64,000 bases of DNA from an uncultured Pseudomonadota bacterium (lineage in GTDB: Bacteria > Pseudomonadota > Gammaproteobacteria > Xanthomonadales > Wenzhouxiangellaceae), in the NCBI GenBank assembly GCA_937138395.1, contig CAKZPB010000106.1, forward strand, positions 1 through 64,000, given 5' to 3'. Positions 42,310 to 49,914 of this stretch are shown here, in pieces. Under the pieces are notes generated by a model, which ran no database searches, was not told where the DNA came from, and worked only from the letters and a program-made list of their open reading frames with translations. The position numbers and the translations under genes were made by a program. Numbering within the stretch: the first letter of the stretch is position 1; each line of letters begins with the position of its first letter.

Positions 42310-43628
42310 GTGATCCGATCTGGAAGAAATCCGGTCAGCAGCCGGTGCCAGAACACATCATGCAGTTCCTGGCCGGTGATGACGTCGAGCTGGATCGTGA
42401 GCTGTTTGTTTTCGATATTCGTGCCAGCCGGGCACATGCGCGCGGCCTGGCCCGAATCAACGTGTTGTCGACCGAGGATGCCGAAGCGCTGGTCAAATCC
42501 CTCGATCGACTGCGCGCGGCATTTTTGAGCGGTGAGTTTGTGCTCGATCAGCGATTCGAGGATGGTCATTCCGCCATTGAGCACTGGCTGGTCGACCAGC
42601 TTGGAGAACTTGGTCTCAGGATTCACGCCGGGCGAAGCCGCAATGATCAGGTTGCGGTTGCCATCCGGCTGTATTTGAAAGATCGGCTCGAAACGCTGGC
42701 CGAACAGTGCGCGGCCATTGCGGACCTGTGTCTCGAGCGGGCCGAGGCCGAAGCGATGGTGCCGATTCCAGGCCATACCCATTTGCAGCAAGCCATGCCC
42801 AGCTCACTGGGCCTATGGTGGGCAGGGCACGCTGAGGGTTTTGTCGACAATCTGGAGTTGACGCTTGCGATCCACTGCTGGCTGAACGCCAGCCCGTTGG
42901 GCACGGCATCCGGTTTTGGCGTGAACTTCCCGCTCGATCGGGATAGCGTTGCCGATGCGCTGGGTTTCGATCGCCTGGTGGTCAATCCACAGAATGCCCA
43001 GGCTGGTCGCGGCAAGGTCGAGCTGCGCGCACTGGATGCGTTGTCGGCAGCGACCTCGGATCTGCGTCGGCTGTGCTGGGACCTGAGCCTGTTTGCCAGC
43101 CAGGAGTTCGGCTATGCGCAGCTTGGCGATGTGTTCTGCACGGGATCTTCAATCATGCCGAACAAACACAATCCGGACAGCGTCGAGCTGTTGCGCGCGT
43201 TGCATGCAACGGTGGTCGCTGCGCGAGTCGAGTTGGAATCCATTCTGAGCTTGCCGTCCGGTTATCAGCGCGACCTGCAGGACACCAAGCCGCCGGTATT
43301 GCGTGCTTTCCGTAAAGCACTGGCGGGTCTGGCGCTGGTGCCTGCGATGTTGTCCAGCGTGCGTTGGAATACCGAGCGCATGCGCGAGGCCATTGGTCCG
43401 GCGATGTTCGCCACTGACCGGGCGAACCAGCGGGTCGCCGAAGGTCAGAGTTTCCGCGAGGCCTATCGCGCCGTTGCCACTGAAATCGCCGAGTTGGGTC
43501 AACCATCGGCTGACCAAAGCCTGGCTGATCGAGTATCACCGGGCGCGTGTGGCCAACTGATGCTTGATCGAATTCGGCAGCGGTTGACCGAGGCCCGAGC
43601 CAGCCATCCATCATTGACTCAGGAGTAA
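42306..43628 (+). CDS. argH: Argininosuccinate lyase
   Basis: Final step of arginine synthesis, splitting argininosuccinate to arginine and fumarate; 440 residues. Fumarase-superfamily motifs GRSRNDQVAVAIRLYLKD and the signature GSSIMPNKHNPDSVELLR are visible, with ELDREL and HTHLQQAMPSSLG. ATG 42306 overlaps the argC stop by 4 bases. The last gene of the arginine run; a lipoprotein gene follows after 3 bases. Confidence 0.94.
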   Translation: MSDPIWKKSGQQPVPEHIMQFLAGDDVELDRELFVFDIRASRAHARGLARINVLSTEDAEALVKSLDRLRAAFLSGEFVLDQRFEDGHSAIEHWLVDQLGELGLRIHAGRSRNDQVAVAIRLYLKDRLETLAEQCAAIADLCLERAEAEAMVPIPGHTHLQQAMPSSLGLWWAGHAEGFVDNLELTLAIHCWLNASPLGTASGFGVNFPLDRDSVADALGFDRLVVNPQNAQAGRGKVELRALDALSAATSDLRRLCWDLSLFASQEFGYAQLGDVFCTGSSIMPNKHNPDSVELLRALHATVVAARVELESILSLPSGYQRDLQDTKPPVLRAFRKALAGLALVPAMLSSVRWNTERMREAIGPAMFATDRANQRVAEGQSFREAYRAVATEIAELGQPSADQSLADRVSPGACGQLMLDRIRQRLTEARASHPSLTQE

Positions 43629-43631
43629 CGC

Positions 43632-44099
43632 ATGATCAAATCTTGTCAAGGCGTATTGTGCTGCACACTATTGCTGTTGTTGACCGGCTGCGCCAGCCTG
43701 AATCCCGACTACCAGCAGCCGATTGTCAACGTACAGTCTTTTCGCGCACTGCCTGGCCAGAGTGCCGGTCTGCCGGAATTCGAGATCGGCCTGCAGGTGC
43801 TCAATCCAAATCCGGAGCCACTGAACCTGGAGGGCGTGTTTTATTCCATCAGCCTGCAGGGGCAGGATCTGATCAGCGGGGTATCGAATGATCTGCCCGT
43901 CATCGAGGGCTACGGCGATGGCGTGATCAATTTGAAAGCTTCAGTCAGCGTGCTGGGTGGCATTCGCCTGATTCAGCGCTTGATGAACCAACCCCGGGAT
44001 CAGGTTGAGTATCGATTGACGGCACGACTCGATCCGGCTGGTTTTGGCCGTACCGTGCGCGTGGAAGAGTCGGGCGTTATCTCGCTGACCGGGCAGTAA
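43632..44099 (+). CDS. LEA14-like lipoprotein
   Basis: Predicted lipoprotein of 155 residues with signal peptide and lipobox LTGC (Cys near 20). The mature part is a WHy/LEA type 2-like beta-sandwich: FEIGLQVLNPNPEPLNLEGVFYSISLQGQDLISG. Family members are thought to stabilise or bind in the envelope, without a defined role. It follows argH after 3 bases but is unlikely to share its function. Confidence 0.8.
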   Translation: MIKSCQGVLCCTLLLLLTGCASLNPDYQQPIVNVQSFRALPGQSAGLPEFEIGLQVLNPNPEPLNLEGVFYSISLQGQDLISGVSNDLPVIEGYGDGVINLKASVSVLGGIRLIQRLMNQPRDQVEYRLTARLDPAGFGRTVRVEESGVISLTGQ

Positions 44100-44246
44100 G
44101 TTTTCCAAGGCTGACCTCGTCACAGACTGGTGTTCGAACGGGCGCATTCAGCAATCCAGTGTCATTGGATTCAAAGCCACAGCCTGCAATCGGGTAAAGT
44201 GAGAGGCTATGACGGTGTTCCAGTAATCGGCCATGATTGACCAGTT

Positions 44247-46085
44247 GTGAACAGTGGACTGACCCTGACCGGGGATATGTTGCTGGTCCTGATGCTGCTT
44301 GGCTTGACCATCGGCCTGTTCATATCCGAGCTCGTACGGATTGATATTGCAGCGATTTCCGTGCTCGTGCTGCTGGGCCTGTTTGGTCTGGTTCCATCCG
44401 ACCAGCTGTTCAATGGCTTTGCGTCCAATGCAGTTATTTCAGTCATTGCGGTCATGATTATTGGCGCAGGGCTGGATCGAACCGGCGTCATGAATACCGT
44501 TGCAGCCTGGATTGTGCGCTATGGCGGACGATCCGAGCAGCGGATTGTATCGATGATTTCCTCGACCGTCGGTGTGACCTCCAGCTTTATGCAGAACACG
44601 GGTGCTACGGCACTTTTTCTGCCGGTGGTCGGCCGCATATCCAGCCGGCTGGACCTTCCGCTGTCCAGGCTGCTGATGCCCATGGGCTTTTGTGCGATTG
44701 TCGGCGGCACCATCACGATGGTTGGTTCTTCGCCGCTGATTCTGCTGAATGATCTGATCGAGACGTCGAATCGCTCGCTGCCGCCCGGAGCCGAGTCGAT
44801 GCAGCCGTTCAATCTTTTTTCGGTCACGCCCATCGGGCTGTCGCTGCTGGCGGCAGGCCTGATCTATTTTCTGTTGGTCGGTCGCCTGTTGCTGCCTTTG
44901 ACCACGACCAGCAAAGCGGCATCGCCGGGTCGGACCAAGAACTATTTCGCCAATGTCTATGGCATTGAAGGCGATGTGCATGAACTGCTGGTCACGGTGG
45001 ATTCACCATTGGTCGGCATGCGCGTGTCCGAGGCCGAAATGCTGGATGATGCGCCGCTGTTGCTGGCCATTCAAAATACCGACAAACCGCGGCTCGCACC
45101 ACCTGCAGACGAAATGATCTGGGTTGGCACAGTGCTCGGCGTCATGGGCACTCGTCAGCAGGTCGGACAATTTGCCGTCAACAATCAGCTGCGTCTTCAG
45201 CCGCGATTGCGCACCTTCGGTCGTCTGTTCGACCCAAGTCGTGCCGGCGTGTCCGAGGTCGTGATCCCGCCGGGCTCCAATCTGATTGGACAGACCATTG
45301 GCGAAGCCATGCTGCGCTCGCGTCTGGGTGTTTCGGTGTTGGCGATCAACCGTGGCAATCAGATCATTCGTTCCGGTCTGCGCGAAGAAGAGCTGAGAGT
45401 TGGCGATTGCCTGGTGTCTCATTCGACCTGGCGTGACCTGTCCAACGTCGCCCGTGATAAGGACTTCATTGTTGCAACCGACATCCCGAAAGAAGAACAA
45501 CGACCGCAGAAAGTGGGTTGGGCGCTGGCGTTTTTTGCCCTGGCCATGGGACTGATCCTGTTTACCGATTTCCGTCTGTCGATTGCACTGATGACCGGAG
45601 CAGTCGGCATGGTGCTGACCGGCGTGCTGAGCATGGATGAGGCCTACCAGTCCGTCAGCTGGAAAACCGTGTTCTTGATGGCCAGCCTGATCCCGCTGGG
45701 CTTTGCCATGGAACTGACCGGTACCGCGGCCTGGCTGGTGCAGCAGATGCTGTCGATCGTCGGCGATGTCAGTGATATCTGGATGCAGATTGCACTGGCC
45801 CTGCTGGCCACGGCGTTTACGCTGATCATGTCGAATGTCGGTGCAACCGTTTTGCTGGTGCCAATTGCAATCAATATTGCGCTGGCCACCGGTGCCAATC
45901 CAGCCGTCTATGCGCTGATCATTGCGCTGGGCACATCCAATGCATTCATCCTGCCCACTCACCCGGTCAACGCCCTGATCATGGGGCCGGGTGGCTACAA
46001 GGTCAAAGACTTTGTCCGCGTGGGCGGTGGCATGAGCGTGCTCTTTTTGGTTGTCACGTTGACTGTTGTGAATCTGATCTATTAA
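44247..46085 (+). CDS. SLC13-family permease with RCK_C domains
   Basis: Ion-coupled anion transporter, 612 residues with about twelve helices. N-terminal MLLVLMLLGLTIGLFISEL leads into helices with SSFMQNTGATALFLPVVGR and GGTITMVGSSPLILLNDL. Two TrkA-C/RCK_C domains occupy about residues 220-390 (VDSPLVGMRVSEAEML, IPPGSNLIGQTIGEAMLRS), and the second membrane half ends TSNAFILPTHPVNALIMGPGG. Substrates may be sulfate or dicarboxylate; not resolved. GTG 44247 is used; ATG 44277 is an alternative. Confidence 0.87.
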   Translation: MNSGLTLTGDMLLVLMLLGLTIGLFISELVRIDIAAISVLVLLGLFGLVPSDQLFNGFASNAVISVIAVMIIGAGLDRTGVMNTVAAWIVRYGGRSEQRIVSMISSTVGVTSSFMQNTGATALFLPVVGRISSRLDLPLSRLLMPMGFCAIVGGTITMVGSSPLILLNDLIETSNRSLPPGAESMQPFNLFSVTPIGLSLLAAGLIYFLLVGRLLLPLTTTSKAASPGRTKNYFANVYGIEGDVHELLVTVDSPLVGMRVSEAEMLDDAPLLLAIQNTDKPRLAPPADEMIWVGTVLGVMGTRQQVGQFAVNNQLRLQPRLRTFGRLFDPSRAGVSEVVIPPGSNLIGQTIGEAMLRSRLGVSVLAINRGNQIIRSGLREEELRVGDCLVSHSTWRDLSNVARDKDFIVATDIPKEEQRPQKVGWALAFFALAMGLILFTDFRLSIALMTGAVGMVLTGVLSMDEAYQSVSWKTVFLMASLIPLGFAMELTGTAAWLVQQMLSIVGDVSDIWMQIALALLATAFTLIMSNVGATVLLVPIAINIALATGANPAVYALIIALGTSNAFILPTHPVNALIMGPGGYKVKDFVRVGGGMSVLFLVVTLTVVNLIY

Positions 46086-46088
46086 CGC

Positions 46089-46125
46089 TGAACACGTCGA
46101 TCAATTTTGGATATATAAGCCTATG
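46089..46125 (+). promoter_or_regulatory. Possible promoter giving a leaderless TIR-TPR transcript
   Basis: TATATA at 46112-46117 and TGAACA at 46089-46094 are 17 bases apart and would place the start site at about 46123-46125, where the TIR gene's ATG is. There is no Shine-Dalgarno before that ATG. The -35 hexamer matches consensus at four of six. Confidence 0.35.
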
Positions 46126-47904
46126 CAGAGACATTACCGGGCGTTCATCAGCTATAGCCATGTCGATGAGAAATGGGCGTCCTGGCTCCACCGGAGTCTT
46201 GAGCGTTTTCGCGTACCGCGCAAACTGGAAGCCGGACACAATTTGCAGGGCAAGCGCCTGGCACCCGTTTTCCGAGATCGTGATGAGTTATCGAGTTCGT
46301 CCAGCCTGAGTGCTGAAATCGAAGCAGCTTTGGAGGCATCCGACTATCTGCTCGTGGTCTGCTCCCGATCTGCAGCTCAATCGCACTGGGTTAACGAAGA
46401 AGTGCTGACCTTTAAATCGTTGGGACGACACGATCGCATACTCTGTCTGATTGTGGACGGTAAAGACGGCGAATACTTTCCTCCAGCGCTCAAAAATGAC
46501 GAACCACTAGGCGCTGATGTCCGCACTGGCGCTGACGGCAAGCAGAATGCGAAGCTTAAAATTATTGCTCGAATGCTGGGCGTTCGCTTTGCGGAACTGA
46601 ACGATCGTCAGGCCCGACGTCGCAACCAGGTATTCGGATTTGCAGCAGCCGGATCCCTGGCCATTGCCGGGGTCATGTCCGCACTGGCGATCAATGCAGT
46701 CATCGCGGGTCGCGAAGCCGAACAAAGTCGGGTTATGGCAACGGAAGCACTGGCCGAGGCCGAGCAGGTGGCCGGTTTCTTATCGAGTATGCTGGCCGAA
46801 ATTGATCCAGAAGCGATGGGGCAAACCATCCTGGAGGATATCCGTAAACAGGCGCCAAGCGCTTCGCTTCCGGTATCCATCAGCAGTACGGATACAGCAC
46901 GTCGATTACTCGACCAGCATTTGCTGAGTGGCGCCACGAATACTGTGCGTGAGCAATTTGCCAATCGCCCTTCGATTAACGCGCGTCTTGAGCGTTCGAT
47001 CGGTGATTCCTACCACGCGATCGGCCTGTATTCCAAAGCAGTTGAAGTTGGCACCACGGCCGCTCAGCGCTATCGCGAAGTGTATGGGCCGTTTGATGAG
47101 CGTACGCTTAGTGCTGACTATGCGTTGGCCTTGTCGCGTATTTACGAAGGACAGCTCGAGCAGGCTATTACGGAACTGGAGCAAAACCTGGCTTCCGTTC
47201 AAAGAGAGCTTGGGCCAGACCACGAACAAACGGCATTGACAATGACCGGGCTTGCCATTGGCTATTTGGATATCGGCCGGAACCAGGATGCGCGCGATTT
47301 GCTGGAAAAGGCCGAAGCAGTGTATGCAAACCAACAGGATATAGAAAGCGAGATCTTGCTCAGCATACAAGGAAGCCTGGCGTGGGCGCTCTACTTATTG
47401 GAAGATTATGCTGCAGCAGAACAATTGAATCTTGAATTGTTGTCCGCTCAACGCCAAACACTGGGGCCCGAGTCTGTAGAAGAGTTGAACACTTTGAATA
47501 ATCTAGCGCTGGTTTATCGCCAGACCGGACGCTATGAACAAGCCGAGCAGATGCATCAGAAAGAGCTGACGATTGCACGTAGGGTGATGGGCTCGGATCA
47601 TCCGGAAGTGCTGATTTCGATGTTGAATCTTAGCCGGGTGCTTAATCAGCTAGAGCGATTGACAGAAGCCCATGCACTCTTGTACGAGGCCTACGAAACG
47701 GCAGCCAGCGTATTGCCTGAAACTCACCCGTTACGCGCTGCCATTACCTTTGCCTATGCCGATAGCACGCTAAGCAATGGTGATACTGATCAGGCGCTCA
47801 GGCTTTATCGCATCGCGCGTTCTATTTACGAGCAATTGTTCGAGCCCGATCACCCGGTGTTTTCGAGGCTGGACGAACAAATGACTGCGCTTGAGACCCA
47901 ATAG
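46123..47904 (+). CDS. TIR domain, transmembrane helix, TPR repeat protein
   Basis: Protein of 593 residues with three parts. The N-terminal TIR domain (1-155) has YRAFISYSHVDEKWASWL, RLAPVFRDRDEL, ASDYLLVVCSRSAAQSHWV and NEEVLTF; the acidic pair Glu92/Glu93 after W89 lies where TIR NADases carry their catalytic Glu. A helix follows at about 170-193. The C-terminal half (about 330-590) is TPR of the kinesin light-chain type, with GPDHEQTALTMTGLAIGYLDIGR, LNNLALVYRQTGRYEQAEQMHQKEL and PEVLISMLNLSRVL. TIR-TPR proteins of this shape are in bacterial signalling or immune loci. Codon use in the TPR part looks AT-richer than neighbours. Downstream is a decayed SLOG-like gene. Confidence 0.85.
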   Translation: MQRHYRAFISYSHVDEKWASWLHRSLERFRVPRKLEAGHNLQGKRLAPVFRDRDELSSSSSLSAEIEAALEASDYLLVVCSRSAAQSHWVNEEVLTFKSLGRHDRILCLIVDGKDGEYFPPALKNDEPLGADVRTGADGKQNAKLKIIARMLGVRFAELNDRQARRRNQVFGFAAAGSLAIAGVMSALAINAVIAGREAEQSRVMATEALAEAEQVAGFLSSMLAEIDPEAMGQTILEDIRKQAPSASLPVSISSTDTARRLLDQHLLSGATNTVREQFANRPSINARLERSIGDSYHAIGLYSKAVEVGTTAAQRYREVYGPFDERTLSADYALALSRIYEGQLEQAITELEQNLASVQRELGPDHEQTALTMTGLAIGYLDIGRNQDARDLLEKAEAVYANQQDIESEILLSIQGSLAWALYLLEDYAAAEQLNLELLSAQRQTLGPESVEELNTLNNLALVYRQTGRYEQAEQMHQKELTIARRVMGSDHPEVLISMLNLSRVLNQLERLTEAHALLYEAYETAASVLPETHPLRAAITFAYADSTLSNGDTDQALRLYRIARSIYEQLFEPDHPVFSRLDEQMTALETQ

Positions 47905-47955
47905 TGAACGCAGGAGTGGGCGATATCGTCCGCCAAGCTTCCGTCGGCAGTTGCC

Positions 47956-48361
47956 GTGACTGGCCATCGTGATCTGATGACCGAGGAGGTGCTGCACATA
48001 CGAGCTGCTGTAGGGATACTGTTGAGCAGTTATTGGATCAATATGGATCGGCAACTGCAATTGCTGGCGCCATTGGCTCAAGGTTCAGATCAGCCGGCTT
48101 TCGATATAGCCCATAAGCTTGGTTTTGAAGCTATTGACATATTGCCAATGAGTTTAAACACCGATCGTGCGGATTTTCCCGGGCAAGAGCGCACGGTTGC
48201 GCATCGATCGCAAAAAAAGCGTGCATGAGCAGCGTCAAACCCTACGCGCATTACACCGTGCTGCGCTGGATGAGCATAGCGAATGGCTGGATATGCACCA
48301 GAGCCAATTCGTTGATCAATGCGATATATGGAGGATGAGCAACCTGGGGTCCTCTGAATGA
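47956..48361 (+). pseudogene. Decayed VTGHRD/SLOG-like gene
   Basis: A GTG start at 47956 opens a 90-codon frame beginning VTGHRDLMTEEVLHIRAAVG, then LLAPLAQGSDQPAFDIAHKLGF and IDILPMSL, ending at a stop at 48228. This resembles the N terminus of SLOG-like proteins that start with VAVTGHRD and are much longer. From 48167 another frame continues with a segment whose HQSQFVDQCDIW resembles the later QFVVDQCDILIAVWDG motif of the same family, shifted by one base. I read it as one gene with a frameshift and a truncated C terminus. The in-frame upstream sequence (LPSAVA) is also coding-like without a start. Confidence 0.6.
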
Positions 48362-48572
48362 ATTCATCGCGCGAAAGAAGAATGATCCGGAGGTTCTCTA
48401 GTACAAACTGATGGCGCGAATGAATTGGTTATGAGCGCATTGCAAAGGGGCCACACGCTTGTTCAATTCAGTGCCTGATTACACTGCACACCTTTGCAAT
48501 GGATGCAAAGATGGCCCTGAGAAAACATAATCTGTTCGTGGTTCTCGGACGATAGGCAAAGTCAGTCGAGTA
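48362..48572. other. Intergenic, no gene supported
   Basis: About 210 bases downstream of the decayed SLOG-like gene, in which I see no convincing frame, hairpin or known element. It may hold further remnants of the lost C terminus (a short NEFIARKKNDPEVL stretch is readable) but this is weak. Confidence 0.3.
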
Positions 48573-49283
48573 TTACCAGAAATCAAGATCGGCTGCAGGT
48601 TCAGGTGGCGCGACGACCAACAGCCACCAGGTCAATACGATGACCAGCACGATGACTACGACTGCCAGCAAACTGCGGGAACCTGGAATGCTGGCTGACG
48701 CTGGCACCCGGCTGTTAGGCTTTTTGCCGGTGATCATGGCGCTGGTGAGTCGATACCCTTTGTAATAACGGTACGCCAGAATGGCGAGGATATGCAGACC
48801 AATCAATACAATGATCGGCCAGCCCAGTTGGTGATGAATACTACTGAACCAGTCCGCTGTATCGGCGCTGACCGCTGGAAACCAGGGGCCTTCATACAGA
48901 ATGTCGTCGCTGATAAACAGGCCGCTGACGGACTGCAGCGTCAGCACAGCAAGAAAGGCGATCACTGACAGGGCAGCGAGAGGACTATGCCCGGCGCTTT
49001 CGGGAGCCGTGCGCTCAGGCAAGGTTCGCAGATAGGCCCACAGCCGCCTCGGGCCGGTAATGAAATGATGAAACCGGGCATGGCGCGGACCAACAATTCC
49101 CCAAACCAGCCGAAAAATCAACAGGCCAACCACCGATTGACCGAACCAGAAGTGCCACTGGCGCCAGTCGAAGCCACCCCATTGCCCTGTGATCCAGGCG
49201 CCAACAACGGCAATGGCAAACAGCCAGTGCCACAGTCGGGTCGGCCAATCCCAGATCAGCCGTTGTTGATTCGATTCAGGCAC
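48573..49283 (-). CDS. Cytochrome b561-like membrane protein
   Basis: Di-heme cytochrome b561/YceJ-type protein of 236 residues with about five helices. WDWPTRLWHWLFAIAVVGAW carries the first His, HFWFGQSVVGLLIFRLVWGIVG the second, and SIHHQLGWPIIVLIGLHILAILAYRYYKG others for two hemes. Typical electron donor for c-type cytochromes. The gene is upstream of none but downstream of a cytochrome c' gene on the same strand, with 97 bases between. The last helix (LLAVVVIVLVIVLTWWLLVV) is an extra C-terminal segment. Confidence 0.87.
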   Translation of the reverse strand: MPESNQQRLIWDWPTRLWHWLFAIAVVGAWITGQWGGFDWRQWHFWFGQSVVGLLIFRLVWGIVGPRHARFHHFITGPRRLWAYLRTLPERTAPESAGHSPLAALSVIAFLAVLTLQSVSGLFISDDILYEGPWFPAVSADTADWFSSIHHQLGWPIIVLIGLHILAILAYRYYKGYRLTSAMITGKKPNSRVPASASIPGSRSLLAVVVIVLVIVLTWWLLVVAPPEPAADLDFW

Positions 49284-49380
49284 GCTGCCAGAACAACAGA
49301 TCCAGGCTGATGCGCAGCGGCTGGTGATGCACTGACGGCATGCACGATTGCATCACCATCCAGCGCATCAGCTCGTGAAT

Positions 49381-49845
49381 TCAATCATCCAGTCGAAAGT
49401 CATCGTGACAGCTACCGCAGGTACTGCCCAGTCGCCCAATGGCCTGCTTGATGTCACCTTCGTCGCCGGTGGCGGCAACCGCGACCAGAGCATTGCTGGC
49501 ATCGATATTGTCCTGTAGCTTGGCGGCGAACGCATCCGGCTGTTCCCAAATCACATCCAATGCTTCGGTGGCAAGCGTGTTTGCACGAGTATCCGGTTTG
49601 AATGCATCGCCCAGCATTTCGGATAGCGCAACCAGCCGCGTGGCATTGATTTCAACGCGTTCGCCGTTGAATTCGATGCGGTCACGAGCCATGGCACCGA
49701 GAGGAGCCATATTCCAAGCCATCAATTTCAATACCGACTGACGGGTCTCTAGCGCACGCTCGGCCTGATCGTCATTCAGCGCCGCGGCGACCGTTCCGAC
49801 GACCGCTAATACAGCACAACACAGCAAGATAACGAACTTGTTCAT
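49381..49845 (-). CDS. Cytochrome c' (class II)
   Basis: Exported four-helix cytochrome c of 154 residues with signal peptide (MNKFVILLCCAVLAVVGTVA, cleavage near AAALN). The heme site is at the C terminus, CGSCH at 143-147 followed by DDFR, and the helical body contains RQSVLKLMAWNM. Class II cytochromes c' bind NO or CO. Adjacent b561 and c' genes commonly form a pair, so electron transfer to the c' is inferred. Confidence 0.88.
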   Translation of the reverse strand: MNKFVILLCCAVLAVVGTVAAALNDDQAERALETRQSVLKLMAWNMAPLGAMARDRIEFNGERVEINATRLVALSEMLGDAFKPDTRANTLATEALDVIWEQPDAFAAKLQDNIDASNALVAVAATGDEGDIKQAIGRLGSTCGSCHDDFRLDD

Positions 49846-49914
49846 GGTTAACGCTCCTTCGATAGGGTTGTTCGATTCAGCACATCAACTGGTAATGGGC
49901 GTGTCAGCAAGATC

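Noticed and set aside
45003-45962. Minus-strand frame of 319 codons opposite the SLC13 permease
   Set aside because: Antisense of membrane helices; no recognisable protein.
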